DNA of 64,000 nucleotides, from contig NZ_QJTF01000003.1 of assembly GCF_003217235.1 (NCBI RefSeq), positions 172,777 to 236,776 of the forward strand. The letters are read 5' to 3'. The stretch is from Paramesorhizobium leguminum. Lineage in GTDB: Bacteria > Pseudomonadota > Alphaproteobacteria > Rhizobiales > Rhizobiaceae. Of this stretch, positions 7,597-15,924 are shown one piece after another; within the stretch, counting starts at the first letter, position 1, and the number at the start of each line of letters is the position of its first letter. The translations under genes were made by a program, and so were the position numbers. The notes below the pieces were generated by a model. That model did no database searches. It was not told where the DNA came from and was given only the letters and a program-made list of their open reading frames with translations.

Positions 7597-9135
7597 TTAC
7601 GATTCCAGATACTTCGCCGGATTGACCGGCGTGGAATTCTTGCGCACCTCGAAATGCAGTTTCGGCGATTTGGCGTTGCCGCTCATGCCGGAACGGGCGA
7701 CCTCATCGCCACGGCGCACTTTTTGGCCGCGCTGGACGGTGATCTGGCTGTTGTGCCCATAGACCGTCACCAGACCGTTTTCGTGGCGCACCAATACCGT
7801 GTTGCCAAATTCCTTGAGCCCATCGCCCGCATAGATGACGACGCCGTTTTCCGCCGCCTTCACCGGCGTGCCCTCGGGCACCATGATATCGATGCCGTCA
7901 TTGACGGCGCCACCCTCTCGCTGGCCGTAGCTTGAAAGTACCTTGCCACGCACCGGCCACCGCATCTGCGAAATGCCGGTTGCCGACGGCGCGGAGGCAA
8001 CGTCTGTTTCCGCGTCCTCGATAACCTTGCTGCTCGCCTTTGGCGGCGTATAGGGCTTGACGCTCGAAGGCGCGGGCTGCGCCACGGGCGCTGCCGCCGG
8101 CGGCGTCGATCCGGTATTCACCTGATCGATCTTCGGCGCGGCCGCGACCTGCGTCGCGCCGCCCGAAGCGCCCGGAATGACCAATGCCTGGCCGACACGG
8201 ATCGTACCATTGGCCAGCCCATTGGCCTTCTTGATCGCATCGACCGACGCTCCGGTCTTCTGCGATATCCCAAAGAGCGAATCACCGCTCTTCACGGTAT
8301 AACTGCCCGTCGCCGGAGGCGTCGTCGTAGCCGGAGCGGTTGTTGCCGAGGCAACGGCGCCCGGCTGCTTTTCCTTGATCGACGGCGTCTGCGGCAGGAC
8401 GGCTACATCGCTATTGGCGGGACGCTGCGCCGGAACGCGCGGATTTTGCGGCAGTTGCCCGAGAACCTTTTCCGGCTGCCCCTGTACCGCGCCCTGCCCG
8501 GATGTTCGTGTGCCATCGGCGGCAATGACGCCACCGCCGGAGGCAACGCCCTGCCCTCCCGGCAGCTTCAGCCGCTGACCGGCCTGGATCTTGTTGGCAT
8601 CGGTGATACCGTTCGCCTGCATCAGCGCATTGGGCGACACACCGACGCGATTCGCAATACCGAAAACCGATTCACCGGGTTGCACGATGACTTCACCCGA
8701 AGCGCCGCGAACCGGGGCAGGATTGGCAGCGGCCATCTGCTGCCCCGTCGCGACGGGGCGAACGGCCTGCGGCTCCGCTGCGGCAACCGAAGCCGGCTGG
8801 CGCGGCGCGGCAATGGGAGCGGAAGCAACAGGCGCGGAGGACACGGGCGGAAGGCTGCCACGCTGCACACCCGCACTTCGTATGACAGGCGTGACCGCGG
8901 CGCGACTGATCGAGCCGGTATAATTCTGATCCACCGCCGGCGCGCGGGAAACCGCCTGCGGATAAGGCTGCGCCGCCGGGCGCCTCACGGTCGACCGCTG
9001 GGTCGATCCCGTCGCGAGGCCATCGGTGAAACGCATCACGTCGGCGCTGCAACCAGCGCCGAACCCCGCGATCAAAACGATCGCAGCGGTCCGCAAAAGC
9101 CGTCGGGACGTCTGGTCCATAACCCTGAAACGCAT
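7597..9135 (-). CDS. LysM/LytM lipoprotein, NlpD/DipM-like amidase activator
   Basis: Probable outer-membrane lipoprotein (lipobox GFGAGC near residue 29) with two LysM peptidoglycan-binding domains (about 145-193 and 274-318), Pro/Ala-rich linkers, and a C-terminal LytM/M23 domain (about 395-512). Zinc-ligand positions are degenerate: the HxxxD motif reads NDGID and the HLHFEVR motif reads KLHFEVR, as in NlpD and DipM, which activate cell-wall amidases at division instead of cutting peptidoglycan. The gene lies beside pcm, as nlpD does in many proteobacteria. Start at ATG 9135 is a choice among several in-frame ATGs; 9168 is the longest. Confidence 0.88.
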   Translation of the reverse strand: MRFRVMDQTSRRLLRTAAIVLIAGFGAGCSADVMRFTDGLATGSTQRSTVRRPAAQPYPQAVSRAPAVDQNYTGSISRAAVTPVIRSAGVQRGSLPPVSSAPVASAPIAAPRQPASVAAAEPQAVRPVATGQQMAAANPAPVRGASGEVIVQPGESVFGIANRVGVSPNALMQANGITDANKIQAGQRLKLPGGQGVASGGGVIAADGTRTSGQGAVQGQPEKVLGQLPQNPRVPAQRPANSDVAVLPQTPSIKEKQPGAVASATTAPATTTPPATGSYTVKSGDSLFGISQKTGASVDAIKKANGLANGTIRVGQALVIPGASGGATQVAAAPKIDQVNTGSTPPAAAPVAQPAPSSVKPYTPPKASSKVIEDAETDVASAPSATGISQMRWPVRGKVLSSYGQREGGAVNDGIDIMVPEGTPVKAAENGVVIYAGDGLKEFGNTVLVRHENGLVTVYGHNSQITVQRGQKVRRGDEVARSGMSGNAKSPKLHFEVRKNSTPVNPAKYLES

Positions 9136-9260
9136 GTTCAACCCGTCCATACTCAGTACTCGAAGCATGGGTGAATTAAAGCGCGTTAATCTTACCTGCG
9201 GGTTAAAGCGGTTCGATCTTTATTAGAAATATTCACCATACGGATACCGTACGACGAAAT

Positions 9261-9914
9261 TCAAAGGACGGAAGCAACCCCTTCGATGAAGGGCTGGTAG
9301 CGCACGAGCATCAGATCTTCGCGCTCGAAACGGCTGCCGGTCTTGGCAAGGCGTGCGACGACTTGGCTCCCATCTCCCGGGCCGATGGGCGCGACCATCA
9401 CGCCATTGCTGGCAATCAAATCGACGAAATGGCGCGGCAAACTCTCGAAGGCCGGCCAGACAATGATCCGGTCGAAAGGGCCGCCACCCGGCGGCCCATG
9501 CCGTCCGTCCACATGCTTGACCAGCACGTTGTCGATCTTGAGCGCCTGCAGGCGCTGGCGCGCCTGTTCCACAAGCGTCTTGTAGCGCTCGATAGTCGTG
9601 ACGCGCCCGCCGAGCTTGCCCATGATACAGGCGGTGAAACCGGAGCCGGTGCCGATTTCCAGCACGCGGTGCCCTTCCTCGACCCCCAGCGCCGAAATCA
9701 TCCGCGCCTGATCGTCGATCCCTTCGATATATTCCCCGCAATCGAGCGGTATCGTGCTATTCTTGTAGGCGATGTCAGCCCATACCGGATTGACGAAACC
9801 GCGCCGGGGCGTCGCTTCGATGGCGCTGAAGAGCCGCTGGTCGTTCATCCCGCGCCCGCGCATCCGCAGCACGAAAGCGGCAAACTCCTCGCGCTCCGTC
9901 AGCTTTGGCATCAT
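9261..9914 (-). CDS. pcm: protein-L-isoaspartate O-methyltransferase
   Basis: Repairs isoaspartyl residues in aged proteins using S-adenosylmethionine. Typical features are [17 protein letters not shown], the SAM-binding [27 protein letters not shown], and [11 protein letters not shown]. The 217-residue length is normal. Its ATG overlaps the serS stop by 4 nt (ATGA), so it is translated after serS. In related genomes surE commonly sits between serS and pcm; here it is absent. Confidence 0.94.
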   Translation of the reverse strand: MMPKLTEREEFAAFVLRMRGRGMNDQRLFSAIEATPRRGFVNPVWADIAYKNSTIPLDCGEYIEGIDDQARMISALGVEEGHRVLEIGTGSGFTACIMGKLGGRVTTIERYKTLVEQARQRLQALKIDNVLVKHVDGRHGPPGGGPFDRIIVWPAFESLPRHFVDLIASNGVMVAPIGPGDGSQVVARLAKTGSRFEREDLMLVRYQPFIEGVASVL

Positions 9915-11191
9915 GCGGCTTCGATCCTCGTGAGGCCGCCCATATAGGGGAGCAACGCATCGGGAACGGTCACGCTGCCATCCGCTTCCTGGTAATTCTC
10001 CATGACCGCGATCAGCGCCCGGCCGACCGCCACGCCCGAACCGTTCAGCGTGTGGACAAAGCGCGTCGCCTTCTCGCCTTCCGGGCGATAGCGCGCATTC
10101 ATCCGCCGTCCCTGGAAATCACCGCAGACCGAGCAGCTCGAAATCTCACGCCATGCCTTCTGACCCGGCAGCCAGACCTCGATGTCGTAGGTCTTGCGCG
10201 CGCCGAAGCCCATGTCGCCGGTGCACAGCACCACGGTGCGGAACGGCAGGCCCAGACGCTTCAACACCTCTTCGGCGCAGGCCGTCATCCGCTCATGCTC
10301 GGCAATCGCGCTCTCGGCATCGGTGATCGATACCATCTCGACCTTGTAGAACTGGTGCTGCCGCAACATGCCGCGCGTATCGCGCCCCGCCGAACCGGCC
10401 TCGGAGCGGAAGCACGGCGTCAGCGCCGCCATACGGATCGGCAGCTCTTTCAGATCAACGATTTCATCGCGCACCAGATTGGTCAGCGGCACTTCGGCGG
10501 TTGGAATCAACCAGCGCCCGTCGGTGGTGCGGAACGAATCCTCAGTGAACTTCGGCAACTGGCCCGTGCCGAACATGGTGGCGTCATTGACCAAGAGCGG
10601 TGCCACCACCTCCATATAGCCATGCTCGCCTGTATGTAGGTCGAGCATGAACTGACCCAGCGCGCGTTCAAGCCGCGCGAGCCGGTTCTTGAGCACCGTG
10701 AACCGGCTGCCCGAAATCTTGGCGGCCCGTTCGAAATCCATGAAGCCCAGGGCCTCGCCGATTTCGAAATGCTCCTTCGGCTCGAAAGAGAAATTACGGA
10801 TATTGCCGACGCGCCGGACCTCGACATTATCCGCCTCGTCCTTACCGACGGGCACATCGTCAAGCGGCAGATTGGGAATGACGGCAAGCGCGTCCGTCAA
10901 TTCCTTGTCGAGACGGCGCTCTTCTTCCTCCGCCAGCTGCAGGAAGCCCTTAAGTTCAGCCACCTCAGCTTTCAGCTTCTCGGCGGTAGCGCTGTCCTTC
11001 CCAGCCATCGCCTTGCCGATTTCCTTCGATACCGCATTGCGGCGCTCCTGCGCCTCCTGCACCCGGCCGATATGCTGGCGCCGCTTTTCGTCAAGCGCGA
11101 TCAGCCCGGCGGACAATGGCGCAACGCCACGCTTCGCTAGAGCCTCATCCAACGCTTCGGGGTTTTCGCGTATCCATTTGATATCAAGCAT
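9911..11191 (-). CDS. serS: serine--tRNA ligase
   Basis: Class II aminoacyl-tRNA synthetase charging tRNA-Ser. The N-terminal coiled-coil arm (residues about 25-110) and catalytic motifs ([62 protein letters not shown]) are visible. Start set at ATG 11191 ([10 protein letters not shown]), giving 426 residues, the normal length; upstream in-frame ATGs give an unconserved extension. It follows tatC in the same direction. Confidence 0.96.
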   Translation of the reverse strand: MLDIKWIRENPEALDEALAKRGVAPLSAGLIALDEKRRQHIGRVQEAQERRNAVSKEIGKAMAGKDSATAEKLKAEVAELKGFLQLAEEEERRLDKELTDALAVIPNLPLDDVPVGKDEADNVEVRRVGNIRNFSFEPKEHFEIGEALGFMDFERAAKISGSRFTVLKNRLARLERALGQFMLDLHTGEHGYMEVVAPLLVNDATMFGTGQLPKFTEDSFRTTDGRWLIPTAEVPLTNLVRDEIVDLKELPIRMAALTPCFRSEAGSAGRDTRGMLRQHQFYKVEMVSITDAESAIAEHERMTACAEEVLKRLGLPFRTVVLCTGDMGFGARKTYDIEVWLPGQKAWREISSCSVCGDFQGRRMNARYRPEGEKATRFVHTLNGSGVAVGRALIAVMENYQEADGSVTVPDALLPYMGGLTRIEAA

Positions 11192-11272
11192 GAGAATCGC
11201 CGTAAATGAATGAACTGAAAGGAGGATGCCGGACGAAACCGGCAACCTGAACATCGGAGACGACGCAATCAA

Positions 11273-12097
11273 TCAGGAGACGGGGAGATTGTCCGATTCC
11301 GATTTCTCAGCTTCGGCCTGTTCCCGCTTCCGCTCGATCAGTCGCGCCAACCAGATGGAAATCTCGTAGAGAAGGATGGTTGGCAAGGCAAGGCCGATCT
11401 GGCTCGTCGGGTCCGGCGGCGTCAGAACGGCGGCCACCACGAAGGCGAGAACGATGGCGTATTTGCGCTTCTCTTTAAGCGCCTGAGAGCTGACGAGACC
11501 AGCGCGGGCGAGCAGCGAGGTGACGACCGGAAGCTGGAACACGAGGCCGAAGGCGAAGATCAGCGTCATGATCAGGCTGAGATATTCCGACACTTTCGGC
11601 AGAAGCGAGATCTGCACCTCGCCCGCCCCACCGGTCTGCTGCATGGCGAGGAAGAACCACATCACCATCGGCGTGAAGAAGAAATAGACCAGCGCACCGC
11701 CCATCAGGAAAAGGACGGGCGAAGCGATCAGGAAGGGCAGGAACGCCATACGCTCATGCCGATAAAGCCCCGGCGCAACGAATTTGTAGATTTGTGACGC
11801 GATAACGGGAAAAGCGAGCACGACCCCGCCGAACATCGCCACCTTCACCTGCGTGAAAAAGAATTCCTGCGGCGCGGTATAGATGAGTTCGGCCTTGGAC
11901 GCATCCATGCCGGCCCAGGCGATTGCCCATTGATAGGGAACGACCAGGAAATTGAAGAGGTGCTTGGCGAAGGCGAAGCAAAGGATGAAAGCCAGGAAGA
12001 ACGCCAGAATCGCCCAGATCAGGCGCCTGCGCAATTCGATCAGATGCTCGATCAGCGGCGCAGCGGTTTGCTCGATTTTTTCGTCTTCGATACTCAC
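11273..12097 (-). CDS. tatC: Sec-independent translocase subunit TatC
   Basis: Multi-spanning inner-membrane receptor for twin-arginine signal peptides. It has the conserved N-terminal HLIELRRRLIWA and six hydrophobic segments, with FVAPGLYRHER in the first periplasmic/cytoplasmic loop region. It is 274 residues long with a charged C-terminal tail. Its start overlaps the tatB stop by 4 nt, consistent with a tatABC operon read right to left. Confidence 0.96.
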   Translation of the reverse strand: MSIEDEKIEQTAAPLIEHLIELRRRLIWAILAFFLAFILCFAFAKHLFNFLVVPYQWAIAWAGMDASKAELIYTAPQEFFFTQVKVAMFGGVVLAFPVIASQIYKFVAPGLYRHERMAFLPFLIASPVLFLMGGALVYFFFTPMVMWFFLAMQQTGGAGEVQISLLPKVSEYLSLIMTLIFAFGLVFQLPVVTSLLARAGLVSSQALKEKRKYAIVLAFVVAAVLTPPDPTSQIGLALPTILLYEISIWLARLIERKREQAEAEKSESDNLPVS

Positions 12098-12621
12098 GCT
12101 TCCGGCCCGTCCGCTTTTATTTTTGCCTTACGTTTTTTCACCGGCGCCACCGGCTTTTCCGCCGCGACCGGCTCGGCTGCAACCACGGGCGCGGCGATTG
12201 CCGTTATCTCCGGTGCGGTGATTGCCGTCGTCGGCGCGGCGACGGGGGGTGCGGGCTCAGGCGGCGGCGGTGAATCCGCCATTTCCGGCGGCGGCGGTGG
12301 AACCAGAGTCGATTCCGCAAGCGCCGCCTTGTTCAGGCTCAGGCGCAATTCCTCCCCGGCGGAGCGGATTGGATCGAACACTTTGCGAATATCCGTGCGC
12401 GGATCAAGACGACGGGCATCATCGATAACGCCCTTTACGTCCTCCAGCTCGGTCTCCCGCAATGCCTCGTCGAACTGGCGGCGAAACTCATCCGCCGTCT
12501 TGCGCATCCGCGCCGTCGCCTTGCCGAAGGCGCGGAGCATCTTGGGCAAGTCTTTCGGCCCGACGACCACGATGATAACGATCGCGATCACCAGTATCTC
12601 CGACCAACCGACGTCAAGCAT
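12094..12621 (-). CDS. tatB: Sec-independent protein translocase TatB
   Basis: Forms the substrate-receptor complex with TatC. The first 20 residues are a membrane helix (MLDVGWSEILVIAIVIIVVV), followed by the Gly-Pro hinge GPKDLPKMLRAFGK and an amphipathic helix. The remaining C-terminal part, roughly from residue 100, is rich in Pro, Ala and Glu and ends with a Lys-rich stretch; such tails vary in length. A repeat element separates it from tatA. Confidence 0.95.
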   Translation of the reverse strand: MLDVGWSEILVIAIVIIVVVGPKDLPKMLRAFGKATARMRKTADEFRRQFDEALRETELEDVKGVIDDARRLDPRTDIRKVFDPIRSAGEELRLSLNKAALAESTLVPPPPPEMADSPPPPEPAPPVAAPTTAITAPEITAIAAPVVAAEPVAAEKPVAPVKKRKAKIKADGPEA

Positions 12622-12646
12622 GATATCTGGGCTCCATCCGCATCAA

Positions 12647-12711
12647 GCATGATCCCGAACCGAAGGTCAGCGCCAGCAAAAAGTTGGCTAGCTTTTCGGA
12701 CAAGATCATGC
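12647..12711. repeat. GCATGATC/GATCATGC palindromic repeat
   Basis: An imperfect 65-nt palindrome with terminal arms GCATGATC and GATCATGC and CCGAA / TTCGG inner arms, in the tatA-tatB gap. The same element in the opposite orientation is at 28420-28483, with shorter relatives at 30415 and 60427. Confidence 0.75.
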
Positions 12712-12740
12712 GACCAAAAAAGAGACGCTCGAAACCTTGA

Positions 12741-12971
12741 TCAGGATTTCGAGGTCTTCTTCACGTTGACGGAAGAAACCGGCTGTTCAGGATTGTTATC
12801 GATGGTCTTGGCGGCGTCAGCTTCGGCCTCGTCACCTTCCGACATACCCTGCTTGAAGTTCTTGATGCCCTTGGCCACATCGCCCATCAATTCGGGAATT
12901 TTGCCGCGACCGAACAGCAAAAGCACGACGGCGAGCACGATCAGCCAGTGCCAGATTGAAAAACTGCCCAT
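12741..12971 (-). CDS. tatA: Sec-independent translocase TatA
   Basis: Pore-forming Tat subunit. Its features are the start [20 protein letters not shown] (membrane helix), the Phe-Gly hinge ([25 protein letters not shown]), and a short acidic tail. The start at ATG 12971, preceded by GAGGA, gives 76 residues, the usual size. The longer ORF reading from 13070 has no support. Confidence 0.95.
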   Translation of the reverse strand: MGSFSIWHWLIVLAVVLLLFGRGKIPELMGDVAKGIKNFKQGMSEGDEAEADAAKTIDNNPEQPVSSVNVKKTSKS

Positions 12972-13202
12972 AACTTTCCTCTTGGTTGGCCGGATGCTGA
13001 AGAGGGATTCCAGCCTGTTTAAAGATATGTTCCCAACATATCCGGCCCCATGTAAGCTTTTTCTCCGCACGTTTCAAACAGAACCATGCCGTATTGGCTC
13101 ACGCGCAGAAAACTTTTCCGGGATATTTCGCCTCGTACCGCTGGAATTTGCCAAAACTAACCGGAACGAGCTTGAACAGCTTCTCCTCCGGCACAGAAAA
13201 GG

Positions 13203-13958
13203 CTATTCCTCCACCCTCGGCGTAAGCAGCCCCAGTTCCTCCAGATCGAGATCGGTAAGCGCCAGTTCCTCCAGATCGATCTCGGTGAGCGGCTCCTCAT
13301 CTCCCGTCAGTTCATCATGGTCGATCGAAGGTATCGGAACGGAGAAATGGGGCGGCATCCGCGCTGAGAGAAGCCCTGCCCCGCGCAGCTCTTCCATCCC
13401 CGGCAGGTCGCGGATATCGGGCAGCCCGAAATGGTCGAGGAAGCTCTCCGTCGTGCCATAGGTGACGGGTCGCCCCGGCACACGGCGGCGACCGCGCATC
13501 TTGACCCACCCCGTTTCCATGAGCACATCGAGCGTTCCCTTCGATGTCTCGACGCCGCGAATGTCCTCCATCTCAGCGCGCGTCACCGGCTGATGATAAG
13601 CGATGATGGCAAGCACCTCGAGCGCCGCGCGCGACAGTTTTTTCTGCTGCACCGCCTCGCGGTTCATCAGGAAAGCCAGGTCCGGCGCGGTGCGGAAGGC
13701 CCAGGCGTCGCCCGTGCGCACCAGATTAATGCCGCGCCGCTGATAGTCGGTAAGCAGGATTTTAAGAACGGCGGAAATATCGATATTCGACGGCAGCCGT
13801 TCCCTGAGCGCCCGCTCCGTCACCGGCTCAGCCGAAGCGAAGATCAGCGCCTCGGCCATGCGCACGGCTTCCCGGAGCGCCAGCCTCGCCATGCCCTCTC
13901 TCTGGGCCTCATCCGGCTCCATACCGGGCAAGGACATGACATTGGCGTTCTCAGACAT
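13203..13958 (-). CDS. scpB: segregation and condensation protein B
   Basis: ScpB is a winged-helix protein of the SMC-ScpAB condensin. The core (AEALIFASAEPVTERALRERL ... YHQPVTRAEMEDIRGVETSKGTLDVLMETGWVKMRGRRRVPGRPVTYGTTESFLDHFGL) is well conserved, followed by an acidic tail rich in Glu and Leu. I prefer ATG 13958, with AGGAG about 10 nt upstream and an 8-nt overlap with the scpA stop, to ATG 13979, which lacks a ribosome site. Confidence 0.94.
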   Translation of the reverse strand: MSENANVMSLPGMEPDEAQREGMARLALREAVRMAEALIFASAEPVTERALRERLPSNIDISAVLKILLTDYQRRGINLVRTGDAWAFRTAPDLAFLMNREAVQQKKLSRAALEVLAIIAYHQPVTRAEMEDIRGVETSKGTLDVLMETGWVKMRGRRRVPGRPVTYGTTESFLDHFGLPDIRDLPGMEELRGAGLLSARMPPHFSVPIPSIDHDELTGDEEPLTEIDLEELALTDLDLEELGLLTPRVEE

Positions 13959-14805
13959 CGCCGGCCGTCTCCTCATCAAGCGAGGCGCCCGGTTTCACGC
14001 GCATGTAAAGCGGACTAAAAGGCTGCTCCTGGCGAATTTCAATTTTCCCCTCGCGTACGAGTTCGAGGCTCGCCGCAAAGGAACTGGCAAGAGCGGTGGC
14101 CCGTTCACGCGCGGATGGAATGAAGGCGATCAGGAATTGGTCAAGCGCCGTCCAGTCATTCATCTCGCCCAGCATCCGCCTCAGGATGACACGCGCTTCC
14201 TTCAACGACCAGACGCTGCGCTGTGCAATCTCGACGCGGGAGACAGCCTGCCGCTGGCGTTGTGTCGCATAGGCGCTCAGGAGATCGTAGAGCGTGGCGG
14301 AAAACCGGTTTTTCTTTTCCACCACCACAATTTCAGGCATTCCCCGGGCAAAGACATCGCGTCCAAGCCGGTTACGGTTGACAAGCTTGCTGGCCGCTTC
14401 CCGCATCGCCTCCAGGCGCTTGAGGCGAAATTGCAGTACCGCCACCAGTTCCTCGCCGCTCTCGCCCTCGTCTCCGGGTACCTTCGGGATCAGAAGTTTC
14501 GATTTGAGGTAAGCGAGCCAGGCCGCCATGACGAGGTAGTCAGCCGCCATCTCCAGCCGCAAGACGCGTGCCTGCTCGATGAACCGCAGATATTGCTCCG
14601 CGAGTGCCAGCACCGAGATGCGCGCCATGTCGACGCGCTGGCTTCGCGCCAGATGGAGCAACAGATCGAGTGGGCCTTCAAAACCCTGAACGTCGATGAC
14701 AAGAGCCGGTCCGTCCTCTGCGCGGGGCGAATCCGTCTGCCACAGCGCCTCCATGGGGGCCGCCGCATCATCTCTGCCCGTGGTTCTCGCGCTCTTCGCA
14801 GCCAC
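13951..14805 (-). CDS. scpA: segregation and condensation protein A
   Basis: Kleisin subunit bridging SMC heads in chromosome condensation. The signature FEGPLDLLLHLARSQRVDMARISVLALAEQYL is near residues 41-73, and the C-terminal winged-helix part ends near PLYMRVKPG. It is 284 residues long and overlaps scpB, so the two subunits are coupled. nagZ lies immediately upstream in the same direction. Confidence 0.94.
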   Translation of the reverse strand: MAAKSARTTGRDDAAAPMEALWQTDSPRAEDGPALVIDVQGFEGPLDLLLHLARSQRVDMARISVLALAEQYLRFIEQARVLRLEMAADYLVMAAWLAYLKSKLLIPKVPGDEGESGEELVAVLQFRLKRLEAMREAASKLVNRNRLGRDVFARGMPEIVVVEKKNRFSATLYDLLSAYATQRQRQAVSRVEIAQRSVWSLKEARVILRRMLGEMNDWTALDQFLIAFIPSARERATALASSFAASLELVREGKIEIRQEQPFSPLYMRVKPGASLDEETAGDV

Positions 14806-14827
14806 GCACCATCATCCTTTGAACCGG

Positions 14828-15853
14828 TTAAACCACCGCTTCGAAAAAGCGCTGGAATTCTTCGCGTATCTCCGCCTCATCCGACAAATCGGGCTCGCCG
14901 GCGAAAACCTCGGCTATCTCCGCCCTCTCCTTCGCTTTTCCGGCGAGGACAGGCGTATGTGCCGCCACTTTCGACAATTCGTCCATCACTCCGTTGCAGT
15001 GAAGCACGACATCGCAGCCTGCCGCAAAGATTGCATCGGTCAAATCCCCGCAATCCCCAGAAAGCGCCTTCATGCCGATATCATCGCTCATCAATAGCCC
15101 GTCAAAGCCGATGAAACCTCTTATAATCGTCTCGATCACAGTCGGCGAAAGCGTCGCGGGCCTGGCTGGATCAAGTGTAGTGAATAGCACATGCGCCGTC
15201 ATCGCCGCAGGCAAATCCGCGAGCGCTTTGAACGGCAGGAAATCGCGGACTTCCAGTTCGGAAAGAGGCACGTCCACCTTCGCCAGTTCCTTGTGCGTGT
15301 CGGCGGTCGCGCGGCCATGGCCGGGAATATGCTTCATCACCGGCAGCACACCACCGGAAAGAAGTCCTTCCGCGGCGACACGCCCGAGTGCGGCAACGAT
15401 GTGCGGATCGCTGGCATAGGCCCGGTGGCCTATCACGTCATGAGCCCCCTCCACCGGCACGTCCAGCACCGGAAGGCAATCGGCATTGATGCCGAGCCGC
15501 ATGAGATCGAAGGCATGGAGACGCGACATCAGCCAAGCGGCGCGCAAGCCGGCCTCTTCATCCCGGCGATAGATTGCGCCCAGTTCGGCTGCGGGCGGAT
15601 AATTGGGTGCAAGCGGCGGCCGAAGCCGCTGAACGCGTCCGCCCTCCTGATCGATGAACACCGGGGTGCGGGGGCGCCCGGTCAAATCACGCAAATGCGC
15701 GGTGAGATCGGAAATTTCCGAGGCCTCACCGATGTTGCGCGCAAAAAGGATAAAGCCCCAAGGCCGCTCGTCGCGGATAAGGGCGATTTCATCCACGGTC
15801 AGGCTCGTTCCGGACAGGCCGGCGATTAATGCTTTCGATTCACTCATGTTCAA
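14828..15853 (-). CDS. nagZ: beta-N-acetylhexosaminidase NagZ
   Basis: Cytoplasmic GH3 enzyme that removes GlcNAc from 1,6-anhydro muropeptides during wall recycling. It shows FIDQEGGRVQRLRPP, the catalytic loop KHIPGHGRATADTHKELAKVD, and LLMSDDIGMKAL with the nucleophile Asp. The 341-residue length is typical. The first codons offer two close ATG choices (15853 and 15847). It sits between scpA and the SPOR gene in a conserved order. Confidence 0.94.
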   Translation of the reverse strand: MNMSESKALIAGLSGTSLTVDEIALIRDERPWGFILFARNIGEASEISDLTAHLRDLTGRPRTPVFIDQEGGRVQRLRPPLAPNYPPAAELGAIYRRDEEAGLRAAWLMSRLHAFDLMRLGINADCLPVLDVPVEGAHDVIGHRAYASDPHIVAALGRVAAEGLLSGGVLPVMKHIPGHGRATADTHKELAKVDVPLSELEVRDFLPFKALADLPAAMTAHVLFTTLDPARPATLSPTVIETIIRGFIGFDGLLMSDDIGMKALSGDCGDLTDAIFAAGCDVVLHCNGVMDELSKVAAHTPVLAGKAKERAEIAEVFAGEPDLSDEAEIREEFQRFFEAVV

Positions 15854-15924
15854 ACTCTACAACTTTTGCGCCTTATAACGAAAGGGCGGCTGACGCCGCC
15901 CTTCGAGATTTGCAAATTCGGCCG

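Noticed and set aside
12971..13070. N-terminal extension of TatA
   Set aside because: The added 33 residues precede the invariant TatA membrane helix and no ribosome site supports them; ATG 12971 has GAGGA.
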